64,000 nucleotides of DNA from Nissolia schottii (GCA_003254905.1 QANU01097870.1:29924-93923), one strand, 5' to 3'. Counted from the first letter of the stretch, positions 37,201-50,358 are shown. Notes: generated by a model not told the origin, from the letters alone. A program made the numbers and translations.

Positions 37201-37800
37201 AGTAGATCTACTTCTTGAGGTTGTTCTTCAACCCTTGTTATAACTTCGTCGAGCAAATCTACCTGAAAGCACTAGCCTTTGTCCTTTGGATGTTGTAGGG
37301 CCTCGAAGATATCAAATTGTACTTCGTCATCATGGACTTTGATCTTGAGCTTCCCTTCATCCATATCAATGCCCATCTTTGCCTTTCTCATAAATGGCCT
37401 TCCTAGAATAAGCGGAACTTCTGTGTCTTCAGAAATGTCTATCACTAAAAATCAGCAGGGATTAGAAATTTATACACTTTAACTAAAACATCTTCAGCTA
37501 CTCCTGGTGGATACTTGATTGATCTATCTGCTAACTGGAGTGACATTCTAGTAGGCTTTAGCTCCATGCCACCCACTCTTTTCATCATTGAGAGTGGCAT
37601 TAAACTAAGACTAGCTCCTAAATCAATTAGAGCCTTTCCTACAGAACATTTCCAATAACAACAGGAATTGTAACGCTCCCAGGATCTGTTAATTTGTGTG
37701 GGATAAAATTTTGAATGATTGCACTACAATTGTCTCCCAAATGTACGACCTCCTCTTCTTGATACTTTCTTTTTTTGGTCAACAACTCCTTCATAAACTT
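34236..37800 (-). mobile_element. pol region of H (protease, RT, RNase H, integrase)
   Basis: Athila-type pol. Protease region about 37200-37800. RT about 36000-37040 with [39 protein letters not shown] and the catalytic block FMDDFSVFG. RNase H about 35500-35950 ([26 protein letters not shown]). Integrase about 34236-35450 with the zinc-binding HHCC segment ([22 protein letters not shown]), the core ([10 protein letters not shown]) and [20 protein letters not shown] fossil with a few breaks. Confidence 0.9.
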
Positions 37801-38149
37801 GGCATAGGTAGGCATTTGCTCCAGTGCTTCGGAAAATGGAATGTTAATTTCTAATCTTTTAAAAATATCCATAAACCTGGCAAATTGCCTTTCCTTGTCA
37901 AGTTTAGATGGAGTTTTTGGATAAGGAAGTGGTTTTTCTTTGATTATCATCTTTTCTTTTTCGACTTCCTTCTTTTCTTCCTTTTTCTTTTCATTTTTCT
38001 CTTTTTCTTTTTCTATATTTACATTCTTATTTTTCTCCTCCTCATTCCTTTCTTCTCTTCTCTTTTTCTCTTTCTCTTTTTCATATTTTTCAACTAAACC
38101 CTCCTTATCACCAACTTCAGAGATTTGAGGCTCTTGCAGTTTTCTGCTA

Positions 38150-39561
38150 CGAGTCATGACCGCTTTGCATGACTCCTTTGGATTTGGTTCAGTGTTAGCA
38201 GAAAAAGTCTCCTTCTTGATTTCAGCCATGTCTTTGGCCAACTGGCCTACCTGGATCTCTAGATTTTTAATTGAAGCATCTGTGTTCCTTTGGTTGGCCA
38301 TGGACATCTGCATAAATTGTGTAAATGTGTCCTCCAATTTAGAGTTATTTTGTTGTTGATGGGTAGGAACCTGGTGTGGGGGTTGGAATTGTTGGTTTTG
38401 ATAGGGAAGTGGCGCTCTATTAGACGGGCCTGCTTCTTGTCTCCAAGGTTGATAATTTTGATTTCTTGGAAATTGCTGGTATGGCCTCTGTTGATTGTTG
38501 ACGAATTGCGCTTCCTCTTCCCTGCACTCACAATAACCAGTGGGATGATCACCAAAACAAAATTCACACTGCATTACCTGGTGTCTTCTTGATGTTTGGC
38601 TTTCCTTCCACTGTTTCGGCAACTCACTTAGCATTTTCTTCATTTCATCCAGTTGTTGTTGTAGTTGCTTGTTTTGAGCTAGGATGGCATCGTTTGTACC
38701 TAGTTCCAATATACCTCCTTTCCTTGCGGGGCCTCTGCTATATTGCCCTTGTTGATCTGTTAGGGCCATGGATTCAATGATAGTTATGGCCTCCTCTGGT
38801 GTTTTGGACATTATTTGTCCACCAGCGGCTGCATCCAGCATAAGCTTATGCTGTTGTTGCAGGCCATTTCTAAAAATATGAATTTGTGTCCTTGCATCAA
38901 ATCCATGGTTGGGGCATCTTCTCAACATTGATTTGTATCGCTCCCATGCTTCGCACAAACTTTCATTTGGTGCCTGTACAAAGGTAGCAATAGCAGTCTT
39001 TAAGTCCATAAATTTTGACTGAGAAAAATACCTGGAACAAAATCTTTCTTCTAACTGGTCCTAGTTGGAAAGAACAGTCTGAGGTTGATCTAGTAGCCAT
39101 TCTTTTGCTTTTCCTATCAAAGTTAACGGAAACAATCTAAGGAAAATAGCTTCTTCATCGGCTTCCGACATAGCAGCAGTTCTGCATAGCTCGTAGAATT
39201 TTGTGAGGTGCGCATAGGGATCTTCGTGGTCTAATCCTGCAAAGGGGTTAGCATGCATTAATTGGACCAAACCTGGTTGTAACTGAGGCATACGTTGTGT
39301 CCCCGTCGTTCGTCCCATACGAATGATGTTCCGTGGAATGAAGTTAACAAAGCCTTGGCTTTGTGCAGTTCCAGCAGTTCCTCCTCCAGCCTCTGACATC
39401 TTTTCTGAATCTGAAGAAGAAGATGAAGATGAAGAATGTTCTTGTTCTTCTACCGCTTTGGCTAGAGTTTCGGCTTTCCTTGCTTCGCGTCGATTTCTCC
39501 TGATTGTCCTTTCTATTTCGGGATCAAATAAGAATTGACCTGCAGGAGTTATCTTTCGCAT
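38150..39561 (-). mobile_element. gag region of H
   Basis: Athila gag starting with RKITPAGQFLFDPEIE-like sequence. Acidic serine stretch, capsid domain with NPFAGLDHEDPYAHLTKFYE, glutamine-rich linker and degenerate knuckle CEFCFGDHPTGYC, then a lysine/glutamate-rich segment leading into the protease region. Homologous to the gag at 1-1485. Confidence 0.88.
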
Positions 39562-39688
39562 ACAAAGATAACAAAGTCTTGCAAAGGGGTTAGAACAATA
39601 AAAATCTTAAAGAATATAAAAAGAGTTAGTTATAATATTCACAAAAGCTTAAAAATAGTCAATCAAAGTAGTGTTTCAATTGGCACAA

Positions 39689-39706
39689 TCCCCGGCAACG
39701 GCGCCA
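39689..39706 (-). other. Primer-binding site of H, tRNA-Asp type
   Basis: Minus-strand TGGCGCCGTTGCCGGGGA, four bases inside the 5' LTR. Confidence 0.93.
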
Positions 39707-39710
39707 AAAT

Positions 39711-41286
39711 TGATGAAAGCTTTTTCCGCAATGGGTTTGTACTCTCGTTAATTTAAAATATCCTTCTTAAAGCTTTCAGATCCTCGAGGAATCCAATTGC
39801 AGTAAAGTCGGGTGTTATCGTATCCACAGAGATTATGATTAAAACAACAGTCTTTGATTGATGCTACGTTAAGCTTGTAAAAGGTGAATAGTTTGATTGA
39901 GTAAATTTAATAAAGAAAATGATAAAATAAATATAAAACGATTAATAACTTAAGTTTAGGCAGGTAGAGAAACATGTTGGGATTTTGAATTGTAATATTA
40001 CTTTTGATGTAACCAATAATTCAAATAATATGATCTATGAGTCCGTTTGATTTTATCACCACCAGTTCTTAACTTAATCATCTCATTTGAGCATGTTAAG
40101 ATCACAAGTTCCTTTATTAGATTGCCAATTACCTTGCACAAATTTAACAAAGTAACTTGACGTAATACAGGTGTTAAAGTGATTAGTTCTTGGTTTCCAG
40201 TTATGGCGGTTAAGAACTAAATGAATTGATCTAAGTCAGATTAAATGATGGTAACTTACGTCCGCAACATTTAAACGTTAAATCAAACTTAAAGAATAAC
40301 AATATTGTACTTAGCTTGGTTTGTAGTTTATTTAGACTAGCTTTCACTTAAACAAATAAACCTCAAGTTAAGAACCAAAGCACTAAACAAAAGTTAGCGT
40401 TAGGTGCACGATCAATCATAAAAACCAAAGAACATCATAGAATCATACTTATGAAATAAAACGGATACATAAAAGCAATACAATGCATCAAATCCCAACA
40501 AGAAAGAAGTTAGCTAGCCATCATCATGGTTAGTTTACAACTTACAAGGTTTAGAGCCATGGTTGGTTGAGAAGGGAGGTGAAATGCTTCCACACGTCCA
40601 CCACGGTTCACAACGTTTTACAATCCGGCAGCACTTCCGTTAAGGAAAGCTTCTAAACCCTAATTTCCTACCTGACCCTAGCTTAGGAAAGTATGAAATA
40701 TGAGTAGAATGATGAAGGAGGAAGGAGGGAATAAGTGATGCCCTAAATGCCTCGGCCTCCCCCCTATTTATAGAGAAAATTTGGCAGGACCGCTCAGCGG
40801 TTGAGCACCGACGCTGAGCGGTCTGGTCAAAAATGATGGCTTACGTGGCTTGCATTAATGGTGTTACGGCTTGCAGGGGCGGCGCCGAGATTCGTGGCGG
40901 CTCCAGCCTGGCGCAATAAATGGGAGTCAAAGGTGGTGGCTGCCGACTTAACCGCTGAGCGGCCAAGCTTAACTGCTGAGCGGTTTTCCCTTAATCGCTG
41001 AGCGTTTCTTTCACCTCCGCTGAGCGTTTACTGGCCAAGCCGCTGAGCGCTTGTGTGCATCCGCTGAGCGTTCGTGTGTTTGCTTGCAACCTTCTTACTC
41101 TTTTGTCCTCTTTGCCTTTTGATCCATTCTTCTAGGGATTAATCTTCATTATTCTTCTTGTATCCATCTTTCATAATATGTAATAAAACCTACAAATCAT
41201 AAAGATTTATTTAAGTATTTTGTTAAAACATAAATGGATAAGTGCCATTTTGATTAGCAAGAATTACGTAAATTGGGCACTTATCA
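39711..41286 (-). repeat. 5' LTR of H
   Basis: Counterpart of 31021-32598, about 98.7% identical by hand count, with the motif cluster at about 40790-41070. Confidence 0.95.
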
Positions 41287-41411
41287 CTGCACTATGCTTT
41301 CGAGCATGATTACGGTGTATGTTCCAACTAAGTGGTATGTGCTAAGTTTCTGTGTACTTACCTCTCTTGAGACTGATCACCTTGAAACTGTGCAGGTACT
41401 ACATATTAGAC

Positions 41412-41779
41412 ATGCCGCCTCGCAGGGATAATACACAGCGCACCCCGAAATCTGCAGAGCTTGCAGATGTTCTTAGGAAGATAGCTCAGGCTACTGCATT
41501 GATGGCAGCCTCCAATGCTCAACACAATACTCCTCAGACAGCTCAGGAGATCGAGGCCCTGAGGTATCGGGATTTTTCTCGAGCTAATCCACCGGTGTTT
41601 GAGGGAATGATGGATCCTGAACTGGTCCATGGTTGGATCAGAAAGCTGGAGCAGATTTTTGAAGATATTCCATGTACGGAGCAGCAGAAGGTTAAGTTTG
41701 CTTCCAGGAAGCTAGAGGGAGCAGCAGGGGAATGGTGGGACACGACCAAGCCCCAGTTTGAACAGGGGCTGGTCACCCT
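41412..41779 (+). mobile_element. Start of gag of element C
   Basis: Starts MPPRRDNTQRTP, parallel to MPPRRDHTRRTP at 21748. The capsid domain includes FEGMMDPELVHGWI and VKFASRKLEGAAGEWW. At about 41780 sequence identity changes to mid-LTR sequence of B, marking a deletion junction. Confidence 0.85.
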
Positions 41780-42829
41780 CGCCACCCAAGAGTAGGGGTG
41801 GAGTCGTGTGTCCTCGAGGAACAAGCAGAGAAGGCAGGTCGTGCACCGCCATGCGGGTCGACGGGCCTAGGTGTACGAGGAGGTGCAGTACCGAATGATG
41901 AATGATGAATAATGGATAATAACTGATGGATGATGATATGGTCATACATGCATGGCATTGCGAACGATAGTATGCTCGAAGGGAACGCATGCATTGTTCT
42001 TCGTCACTATGCTCGAAGGGAATGCATGGGGCGTGACCAAGATGTCTTTCTGCATACATGTATATGTGATTATGATGTGGTTATGTGACGATGGTTAGAA
42101 ATAGAAAGCACGAGAACCTAGATAAAGAATACTAGTTCCCCAATCACCTAGTAATGTAGATAAAGCTGTTCAGGATCCTAGGCCAAGATAAAAATTAGTA
42201 GGATTTTAGTATGCATGATCACTTAGAGATCTCCTGAGCGTCCTGGAGGATACCCGAATAAATGAACAGTAAGTAGGTGTTAAGGAACCCCATTGAGGAC
42301 TGAGAGTTCTTACCCCCCCTCGATTATGGATCCAGGTGTGCGGAGCGACTGGACTGACAGCTGATGGAAGCCAAGGCACAGGGATGATGATGGCGCGAGG
42401 AGGATATATGTTTTGTATTTGTTTTATGTCTCTTATACATTTTCTGTAAATATTTATTATTATGACAATGTGTAATATGTGGGACCTTGTATGTAATTAT
42501 ATATATACGCACATGTACTCTTGAAGTTCTACTCTTGTTACCATTTGACTTATGCTCGACGCTAACGATTATTGTTATATGTTCTTAATCACGCACGGCT
42601 CCTACTTTATAAAATGATACTACACATGAACGATTTTAAATTGGTCCATATTTTCGCGTATGTGATATTTGCAAAGGTAAAGGTAATTGAAAAAGGTAAC
42701 TCGACACGACGAATAACAACCCTGTGAGCATTGCTTGCTACCATGGAAGTGGGCAATTAGCAGGGGTGTTACACTGTTTGGACACCGGTAAGAGAAAACG
42801 AGGCATCAAAGGTATCTGTGAAGAATACT

Positions 42830-45800
42830 TGTAACATCCCGCTTTTTCCCCTTAGTAAAAAGTTCGTAAAAAAATAAATAAAATCGTGTATAAATGAATT
42901 TAGAAAGGAGAAAAACATTGCAAATGTATCCCTTAGTGAAAGTTCCCCCGAATAGCTACTCGAAGAGCCCATTGTAGGAATTAACCTCTCGAGGTCAGTA
43001 GAAATTATTCTGTGGAGTATTTCCAAATTTTGCTGACACTCAAATGATTCCTCCCGACCGCTAGAGATGGATGAAAAACCTAAAGTGTCGGTAAAACGAA
43101 AATCGGTTCGGGTTCAGACACTAGAACGGTCCCGTTTGGCCCCGTTTAGCTAGTAGAACTGAGTAGAGGGCCTCAAGTCTCTGGAAATCATACCTTATGG
43201 AGGGAAGAAATTTAAAATACCTTAGAGTAGCACAAAACCTCATTAGGAAAAATGGACAATCGTGGAAACGCCAGCGGAACGGTCTCGGTCGGACACCGGA
43301 GAGAGATAATCGGTCAAAGGTATCTGTGAAAAATACTCCTCTGGAGAAAAATTCACAAATGCCTTAAAGCAATAATATTCCCAGGTAGAGGGAAATTAGA
43401 GGATCGCGACGGTATCAGCAAAATATTTTTCGGACAACCGTGCGTGATGCACCGGCACTGCGAGCGATAAAACACGAGTGAAACGGGACCGGGAGAAATC
43501 CAAAATCAGATTTCCCACGTGAATGAATTTGATTCCAAGAGAAAATAATTTTAAATTCAAATACTATTCATTGATGTGACACTTGTATTATCTTTTAAAT
43601 TAATTAATTTTCAAAGAAAATAGAAATGACAAAATGGTAATTATCCTAAGGGGTAAAAAGGTAATTATGGGGCAGAATTTTGGCTATAAATAGGTCCCCA
43701 TATGCAGAAATTTTCAAGAGAGAAATTCTCTCTAGAAGTAGAGGAAACTCTGCCCGTGTGCGCCGCGGTTACACTGCAGAGACTTTGCCGGAAGCTCGGA
43801 GCGTGCTCAAGGCTTAAAGGACTACTCCCCCACGCCTCTCTTGTCACCGAACAGCCCCCCAAAGGTGGGTAACTCTAGTTTGCTCACCTCTTTGGTGGTT
43901 GTTACTTGTTTATGTGTTTATGTGTGTGTATGTCTTTATGTTTGTATGTATGCTAGAACCTATGCTAGGATTTTGGAGTGATTCTGAAGGGTCCTGTGAC
44001 CTGGACTAGATAGGATTTTGATGGTTAGAATATGTGTGAGAACCTCAAGGAGAATCCATGAGCAAAGGGAAAAAGAAAGGAAAGAAAACAAAGCAATCTG
44101 TTTCAGGTTCGCCCAGGTACCGCTGAGCGGCCTCATGAACCGCTGAGCGGAAGCATGAACCGCTGAGCGGGACTTGGGAACCGCTGAGCGAAGGGAAAAG
44201 AAAATATTTTTGACACGTGGACTTGGGATGAAAAATATTTTTGAAAACCGGGCTCATACCACTGAGCGGTCCAAGGGAAACTGCTGAGCGGCCTGAGACT
44301 TAAAAGGCTCATGGAAGCTGTCTTGAGGCACATAGTCTAACAAACAATGATGTAATTGAGATATATAACTACACTATGTGATGTATGTGATGTAATATGT
44401 TAGAATTTCATGCATCATAATTATTTGAAGTAATATGTTAGCATTCCATGCATCATGCTAAGGCAATTTTGGAAGACTAGAGGTAATTAAGTAATGAGTA
44501 AAGATTATGAATTGAACCTTAGGGAACAAGTCATGTCATGAAAAGTATAAAGAAAGGAAAAAGATGATGAAATGCTATGAGAAAAGAAAAGAGGAAAGGT
44601 TACAAGGTAAAGGCCGTGACGTCAAAAGGTCCAAATGACAATCCCACTTCAGTAGAGTCGCACGGGCATACTGAAGGTGGAAGCCCGCCACAGGTGGTGT
44701 CGAAATGGCATGCCTGGAGGTGGGCGGTTACCACGCCTAGCATTATCGAAAGAGGGCATGTTAAGGTGGGGGTACAATATCCGCCCACTTCTGAGGTGTC
44801 GAAAGAGGGCACGCGGAAGGTGGAAGCCCACCGCAGGTATGTCGAAAGAGGGCCTGCCTGGGGGTGTGAGGTTATCTCGTCATAGTACTGTCGAAAGAGG
44901 GCATACTGAAGGTGGAAGCCCGCCACAGGTGGTGTGGTAAGAGGGCATGCCTGGAGGTGTGCGGTTATCCCGTCGGAGTACTGTCGAAAGAGGGCATTGC
45001 TCTGGTGGGGATAACGAGGCCCCGATTCCAAAAATGAATAAAAGAAAGCAAGATTTTCATGCATAAGAGACCTAATGAATAAGTATATAAGAAATGATGA
45101 GGTGATGTATGAGTATATAAAAGTGTAAGTAAGTCTATGTAAGTATGTAAGTACCGTCAAGAGAACGCTCGAGACGGCTATGATGTATAAGCGAAGAAAG
45201 TAACAAGCACGAGAACTTAGATACGAAAGATTAGTTCCCCTGTCACCTAGTAATGTAGATAAAGCCGTTTAGGACCTTAGGACAGATAATAATCAGTAGG
45301 GATGTTAGTATGCATGTTCACTTAGAAACACCTGAGCGGCCTGAAGTCCGACCAAAGATGATGCGAGATCCAAGAACTAGGGTTATTTCCACTGAGAACA
45401 TACCGTTCTCACCCCCATTGCCCTACGGCTTCAGGAACATGTGATGACTCGTACTATAAGGATGAGGCCGAACCGACCGAGGAGCTGTGAGGCGGTCAGG
45501 ACCGAACAGGGACGCCAGAGCCTGCAGGAGCCAGTATTTTGTTAGGGGCAGACTGAGGAAGGTGACAGTTAGCCCTCGCATTTTGAGGACATGTATTGTA
45601 TATGTTGAACATGTTACTTGTATATTACTTACCGTAATAATAACTATATGACTCTTTGTGATGGGCCAAATAGATGTACAGTTTATATTTTGCTATTACT
45701 AGACTATTGATCGTTAAGCCTCAATGGCTCTATCGTTTGTAATAACTGTTCTTTTTGACGTATGGCTCCTATTTTATGCAATAATCTATATAATGGAAAA

Positions 45801-45939
45801 GTTTGAAAACAGTCCCTATTTTCCTAAACCATTATTTTCCAGAAATTAATAACGGACTATAAGTCTTCCCACCAGGTAGTAAACAACCTAGTGAGCATTG
45901 TTTACTACATACGGGTAAACAGTTAGCTAGGGTGTTTCA
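42830..45939 (+). mobile_element. Solo LTR 'D', Tekay type, TSD ATACT
   Basis: 3110 bp, flanked by ATACT at 42825-42829 and 45940-45944. TGTAACATCCCGC...GGGTGTTTCA. TATA box 43684-43693; CCGCTGAGCGG cluster 44118-44290 (434-606 bp downstream); complex tandem repeat about 44650-45010; conserved block about 45237-45340. Inserted in LTR A. Confidence 0.94.
44650..45010 (+). repeat. Complex tandem repeat in D
   Basis: Recurring modules GTCGAAAGAGGGCAT, GGTGGAAGCCCGCCACAGG and CTGGAGGTGTGCGGTTA in changing order. The same modules occur in C at 29848-30060. Confidence 0.8.
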
Positions 45940-47183
45940 ATACTCCTTCGGAGAAAAATTCACAAAAGCCTTGAGTTAATCTCAATTCTAGGTCGAGGGA
46001 AATTAGGGGATCGCAACGGTATAAGCGGAATATTTTTCAGACGACCGTGCGCGACGCATTGGGACTGCGAAAGACCAAAAATGAGTGAAACGAGACCGGG
46101 AGGGACCTACATCTGCATTGAGCATATGGGGACACCAGATATTTTGAGAAAAATATTAAAATATGGGTCACTATTCATTGATTTGACTTGATGTGACCTT
46201 ATAATTATCCAAAACAATTAATTAATTAAGAAATTAAATTAGGAAAGGGCAACATAGTAATTTTGGCTAAAAATTATGGACAAAACTGCCCCCATCAGCC
46301 ACAGCCCCCTCCCCTATAAATACCCCCTCATTTCTCTCATTTTTCACAAATTCACAACTCTCCTAAAACTCTGCCAAAAATTCGTTCGGTCCAGAAACTC
46401 TGTTGAAACACTGTCAGGAACTGGGTGCTAGTGGGAGAGCTCGACGCCCTCATCTCCCTAGCCATCTCTAAACCTCTCTAGGACTCTAAGAAGGTGGGTA
46501 ATCCTAAGCTATCTCACCTCCTTGGTAGCCTATGTGCTTGTGTGCTTGTATGTTTCTATTATGTTTTATGCTAGAAATGGTTGGTTAGGATAGATAGATG
46601 ACTTTGCTACGATTTTCTATGTTTTCTAAGTTAAACATGACTATATGGTGATGGTTGGAACTAGGGGTGAAGCCCAAGAAGTGGCATGGTTATGGTTTAA
46701 AGAAACAACAAGAAAACAAATGAGGAACTTCAGTCACGCCCAGGGTGCTGAGCAACCTCTAGGGACCGCTGAGTGGACTGGGACATAACTTTTGGAAAAT
46801 GTTTTAAAAATTGATCTGTGACATGTTGACTCTAGGGACAGCTGAGCGGTACCTGTGGGCGCTGAGCGGCCTGAACCGTGGTTGCTTCATGGGATTCGTT
46901 TTATGAAGGTTTATGAAAGTAAGGTTATGAAAGTTATCTTATGCTGCCTGGTTTCAACACTCCCATGCCCGAATGACTTATATTTAGATTTCCACGTGAT
47001 TATGTGATTATATGTTTATGTGTTTGAGAAAGCATGCATCATGAGGATAGATCATTAGAAGTTGTCGTTTAATGAAAGCTTAATGAAAGAAAGGTCATAA
47101 TGAAAGAAAGGTCATAATGGAACGTAGGAAACAAGAGCATGGTGTCCTGGGGATGATAAAGGTTGCATGTGGCATGATGCATA

Positions 47184-47378
47184 GATACCCTGCACATGGC
47201 AGGATGAACAATGAAAAATACCCTGCACATGGCGGGATGAACAATGAAAGATACCCTGCACATGGCGGGATGAACAATGAAAGATACCCTGCATATGGCA
47301 GGATGAACAATGAAAGATACCTTGCTCATGACGGGATGAACAATGAAAGATACCCTGCACCATGGTTGCGGGATGAAC
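47184..47378 (+). repeat. 33-bp tandem repeat, six units
   Basis: Units at 47184, 47217, 47250, 47283, 47316 and 47349, each like GATACCCTGCACATGGCG plus GGATGAACAATGAAA. A 33-bp period is a multiple of three, which is why several frames stay open here on both strands. Confidence 0.92.
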
Positions 47379-50358
47379 GAGTCTCATGCATTGATACCGT
47401 GCCCCATCGGCATGATGACCTCTTGCTTAGATACCCTGCCTGGTGAAACACCCTAGCTAACTATTTATCCGTACGTAGTAAACAATGCTCACTAGGTTGT
47501 TTTCTGCTTTGGTTGGGTTACTTTTAGCCCTACTTTAACTTGGAAAGTATTTTTTACTTGAAAATATGGACCAATTTGAAAATTATTCTGTTACTATATC
47601 AGTTTGCAAATTAGGAGCCGTGTGTGAACAATGAAGCATACATACATAAATGCTAACATATCTGGCAGTTAGGGTGTTAAGAAGCTAGAAGGAGTATAAA
47701 TATACATATAAGCACAATCGAGGTCCAACCTGTAATTTACACATTGCTTATTAATAAGTATTTACACAAATATTATCAAGGGTCATAAATCATAATACAA
47801 AACATGTATCGCCCTAACGCAACCTTCGTCACCGTACTCTGGCCGTGGAGTGGTCCTGCTACCGCCGCTCGTCAATCCATTCGCTCTGCACACCTGGACC
47901 CATAAGGAGTGGGGGTGAGAACCTTTCGTTCTCAGTGGGAGTTCCTCGCGTTATCTATCGTTCATTACTCCGTTATCTTCCAGGCCACTCAGGAGATCTC
48001 TAGGTGTCATGCATACTAATACCCCTACTAATTATTATCTTTGTCTAGGTCCTGAATGTCTTTATCTACTTTACTAGGTGATTGGATAACTAATCTTGTC
48101 ATTACTTAGGCTTCGTGCTCATTAACATTTCGTTACTGCTAAAGACATAATATTCGTCTCGGGACGCTCCCTTGACGATACATAATGCATGAACAGTTAT
48201 ACATAATGCTTTAAGCAGATATACATACATACTCATCATCATATCATCACTCATCAGTTCATACATTTAATTGTATAGTGCATGAGGGGGATCTGGGGAT
48301 CTCTTACGCGCTCTGTGGCTGCATCCTACTTAGTCCTTGCACCTTTGTAACCGTGGCCTCGGATTACAACCTCTTTTTGCCACTATTGTATCGACCCGGT
48401 GGCACTCTTTACCGGTATGGTAGCTAACCATGCAAAGCTCATAGGAGGTAATCATCGAATACAATAGGTGCAACCATCCCCTCTTGCTGGAATGGTGAGG
48501 GATCAAACCTATGAGTGATCAGGCGTGGACACGTTTTGACCGGTCCTATGGCTCGATCCGTTTCTCTTTTCTCTCTTAGTGGGGCCCACTACTCTCCTTT
48601 TTCAGGCCTATGCTTGTTTTTCATATTTGGGGCCTATGCCCTTTTTCCATATCTGGGCCTTTGCCTGTCCCAATCGTAGTCAGGTCTCTTTACCTGCGTT
48701 GGTCATAACCAATTCATCATGCTAAATTGGCGAGGAGCGTGTCTATAAGACTGATAAGTGCCTAATTTACGCAAATTTGACCTATTAAAATGGTACTTAT
48801 TCGCTTATGTTTTAATGAATTATCTAATGAATTCCCCATACTTTGTAGGTTTTTAATATATTTTGCAAGACGGATGCAAGCATAAATAATTAAGAATAAT
48901 CCCATAAAGAATGGAGCAATAGGGCAAAAGTGGAAAAGAGCTTAAAAGAGGAAATCTGCGAAGGACCGCTCAGCGGTGAATAAAGCTCGCTCAGCGCACA
49001 AAGGACAAAGGCTCCTCAGCGATGTCAACCTGGCTGCTCAGCGGTTGTACTTTCGGAACCACTTCCAGCCGCGCATTTATTGCGCCAGCTGGAGCTAGCC
49101 TGGCGTGGCAGCGCCGCCCTGAAAAGATGTCGGAGCATTTATTACTCCGCGTGTAATGATTATGCCGCTAAGCGATAAAGTACAAGCTGCTCAGCGATAC
49201 CACAAGAATCGCTCAGCGGTGGGACTCAACCCGCTGAGCGATGGACCCAGATTTTGCCTATAAATAGAGGAGGCCGTGCCACTTCGAAGATAATCCCCCT
49301 TCCATCCACAATACACCCCTCTTCCACCAAAAACTCCATTCTTCCTTTGTAATCTTTAGTTTAGGTTAGTTTAGCAACAAAGAGGAGGGCAGTGAAGGAG
49401 CCGGGAGATCAAGGAAGCTCGGCGAACCGCTATCATGACGGCGTGAGTACGTGTCATGGTAAGCGTCTAAACCTTGCCTCCGAGATACTCTTGTAAGATG
49501 GATTCCTAATCCTCTTGTTGTGGGGATTTTGATCAATATTGTAGTATGTTTGTATCTATGTAACTTCTGCACATGAATCTATCTATTTCTTATGATTTGC
49601 TTGAATGATTTTGCACTTAATGCTAGTCTTTGTTTAGTGTTTTGTTCTTGATTTGGGACTTAGTTGTATGAACGGGAGTTATATTAATTAAGTCATAACC
49701 AAGTTAAGATCAATATTGCTATGCTAAGCTAGATTCTAGACTTGAACGTTGTGAACGAGAAGTTACAATCGTTAGAGTCAGATCTAAATCTTTCATCTAA
49801 CTCTGGTTGCTATAACTGGGAAAAGTTTAGCCGTTTTAACATCTAGAATAACTCTAGCGTACTTAGTTAAAGTTTGTGTAAGAAATTAACAAATCTAACA
49901 AAGGAAACCTGTGATCTTTTCATACGCGAAAGCGATGACAAGTTAAGAACTGGTGGCGGGTAATGAATGAAATGATAGTTTTGTGTAATAAGTAACTGGA
50001 TGCATGAAACTATGATATGATTCAATTCCCAACAAGCTCCGGAACTACCTCTAATTTGTTGCCTATTTACTTTTATGTTGCTTATTTACATATTTTAATT
50101 ATCAAAAACAATTTATCAAATCCTTCACTTTATTGTTTAATTAACTATAATGGTATTTTTGTAACTCTCTGTGGATTCGACTATACCCGACTATACTGCA
50201 ATTGGATCCCTTGTGGATCTGAAAGCCGTCAAGTAGGATATATATTTAATTTGAACGACAAAGAAGTATAATTACACTTTCTTCAAAATTGGCACAGTTG
50301 TGACAAAACCAAAGCTGTGTCAAGATTAGAAGAAGTGCAGTTTGGCTTTCATCAAATT

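Larger units (their letters stand above)
31021..41286 (-). mobile_element. Athila element 'H', nearly whole and young, TSD CTGCA
   Basis: 10.3 kb, flanked by CTGCA at 31016-31020 and 41287-41291. 3' LTR 31021-32598, polypurine tract 32599-32614, 3' non-coding zone to about 34235, pol about 34236-37800, gag about 38150-39561, tRNA-Asp primer site 39689-39706, 5' LTR 39711-41286. The two LTRs differ by about 20 substitutions and two 1-bp indels by hand count (about 1.3%). Assuming 1.3e-8 substitutions per site per year, that is roughly 0.5 million years. It looks structurally complete but has a few coding breaks. No env-like coding was seen. Confidence 0.93.
26396..41779 (+). mobile_element. 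Tekay-lineage element 'C', 5' part only
   Basis: 5' LTR 26396-30971 (TGTAACAGCCCG...GGGTGTTTCA) including the Athila solo LTR at 28134-29847; net LTR about 2.9 kb. Then a tRNA-iMet primer site (30974-30985), a short leader interrupted by Athila element H, and the start of gag (41412-41779). It then joins mid-LTR sequence of B at about 41780. Left flank AGCGG (26391-26395); no partner because the 3' part is deleted. It carries about ten CCGCTGAGCGG-type motifs at about 27404-27715. Confidence 0.82.
25219..42773 (+). mobile_element. Tekay-type LTR 'B', TSD CTGTT, interrupted by C
   Basis: Begins TATAACATCCC at 25219, ends GGGTGTTACA at 42773, flanked by CTGTT at 25214-25218 and 42774-42778. 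LTR pieces are 25219-26395 (TATA box 25950-25959) and about 41780-42773. They total roughly 2.2 kb against 3.1 kb for the solo LTR at 4004, so about 1 kb of the middle is missing along with the 3' part of C. Best read as a solo LTR later hit by C and then by a deletion. Confidence 0.8.
24845..47443 (+). repeat. Tekay-type LTR 'A', split into three pieces
   Basis: Pieces 24845-25218, 42779-42829 and 45945-47443 read continuously once the TSD-bounded insertions B and D are set aside. It starts TGTAACATCCC. The third piece carries a TATA box at 46315-46320, a few CGCTGAGCGG motifs at about 46745-46865 and a 33-bp tandem repeat. Its 3' end is not in the window; it is presumably displaced by K to beyond 64000. 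Left flank ATTCT. Confidence 0.82.

Noticed and set aside
37885-38128. Plus-strand phenylalanine-rich frames
   Set aside because: Antisense shadow of the lysine/glutamate-rich segment of the Athila gag region.
44600-45160. 186-codon minus-strand open frame in D
   Set aside because: It lies across the complex tandem repeat of the solo LTR; repeat-driven and without family resemblance.
47095-47446. Several overlapping open frames on both strands
   Set aside because: They are produced by the 33-bp tandem repeat, whose period is divisible by three, so open frames are automatic.
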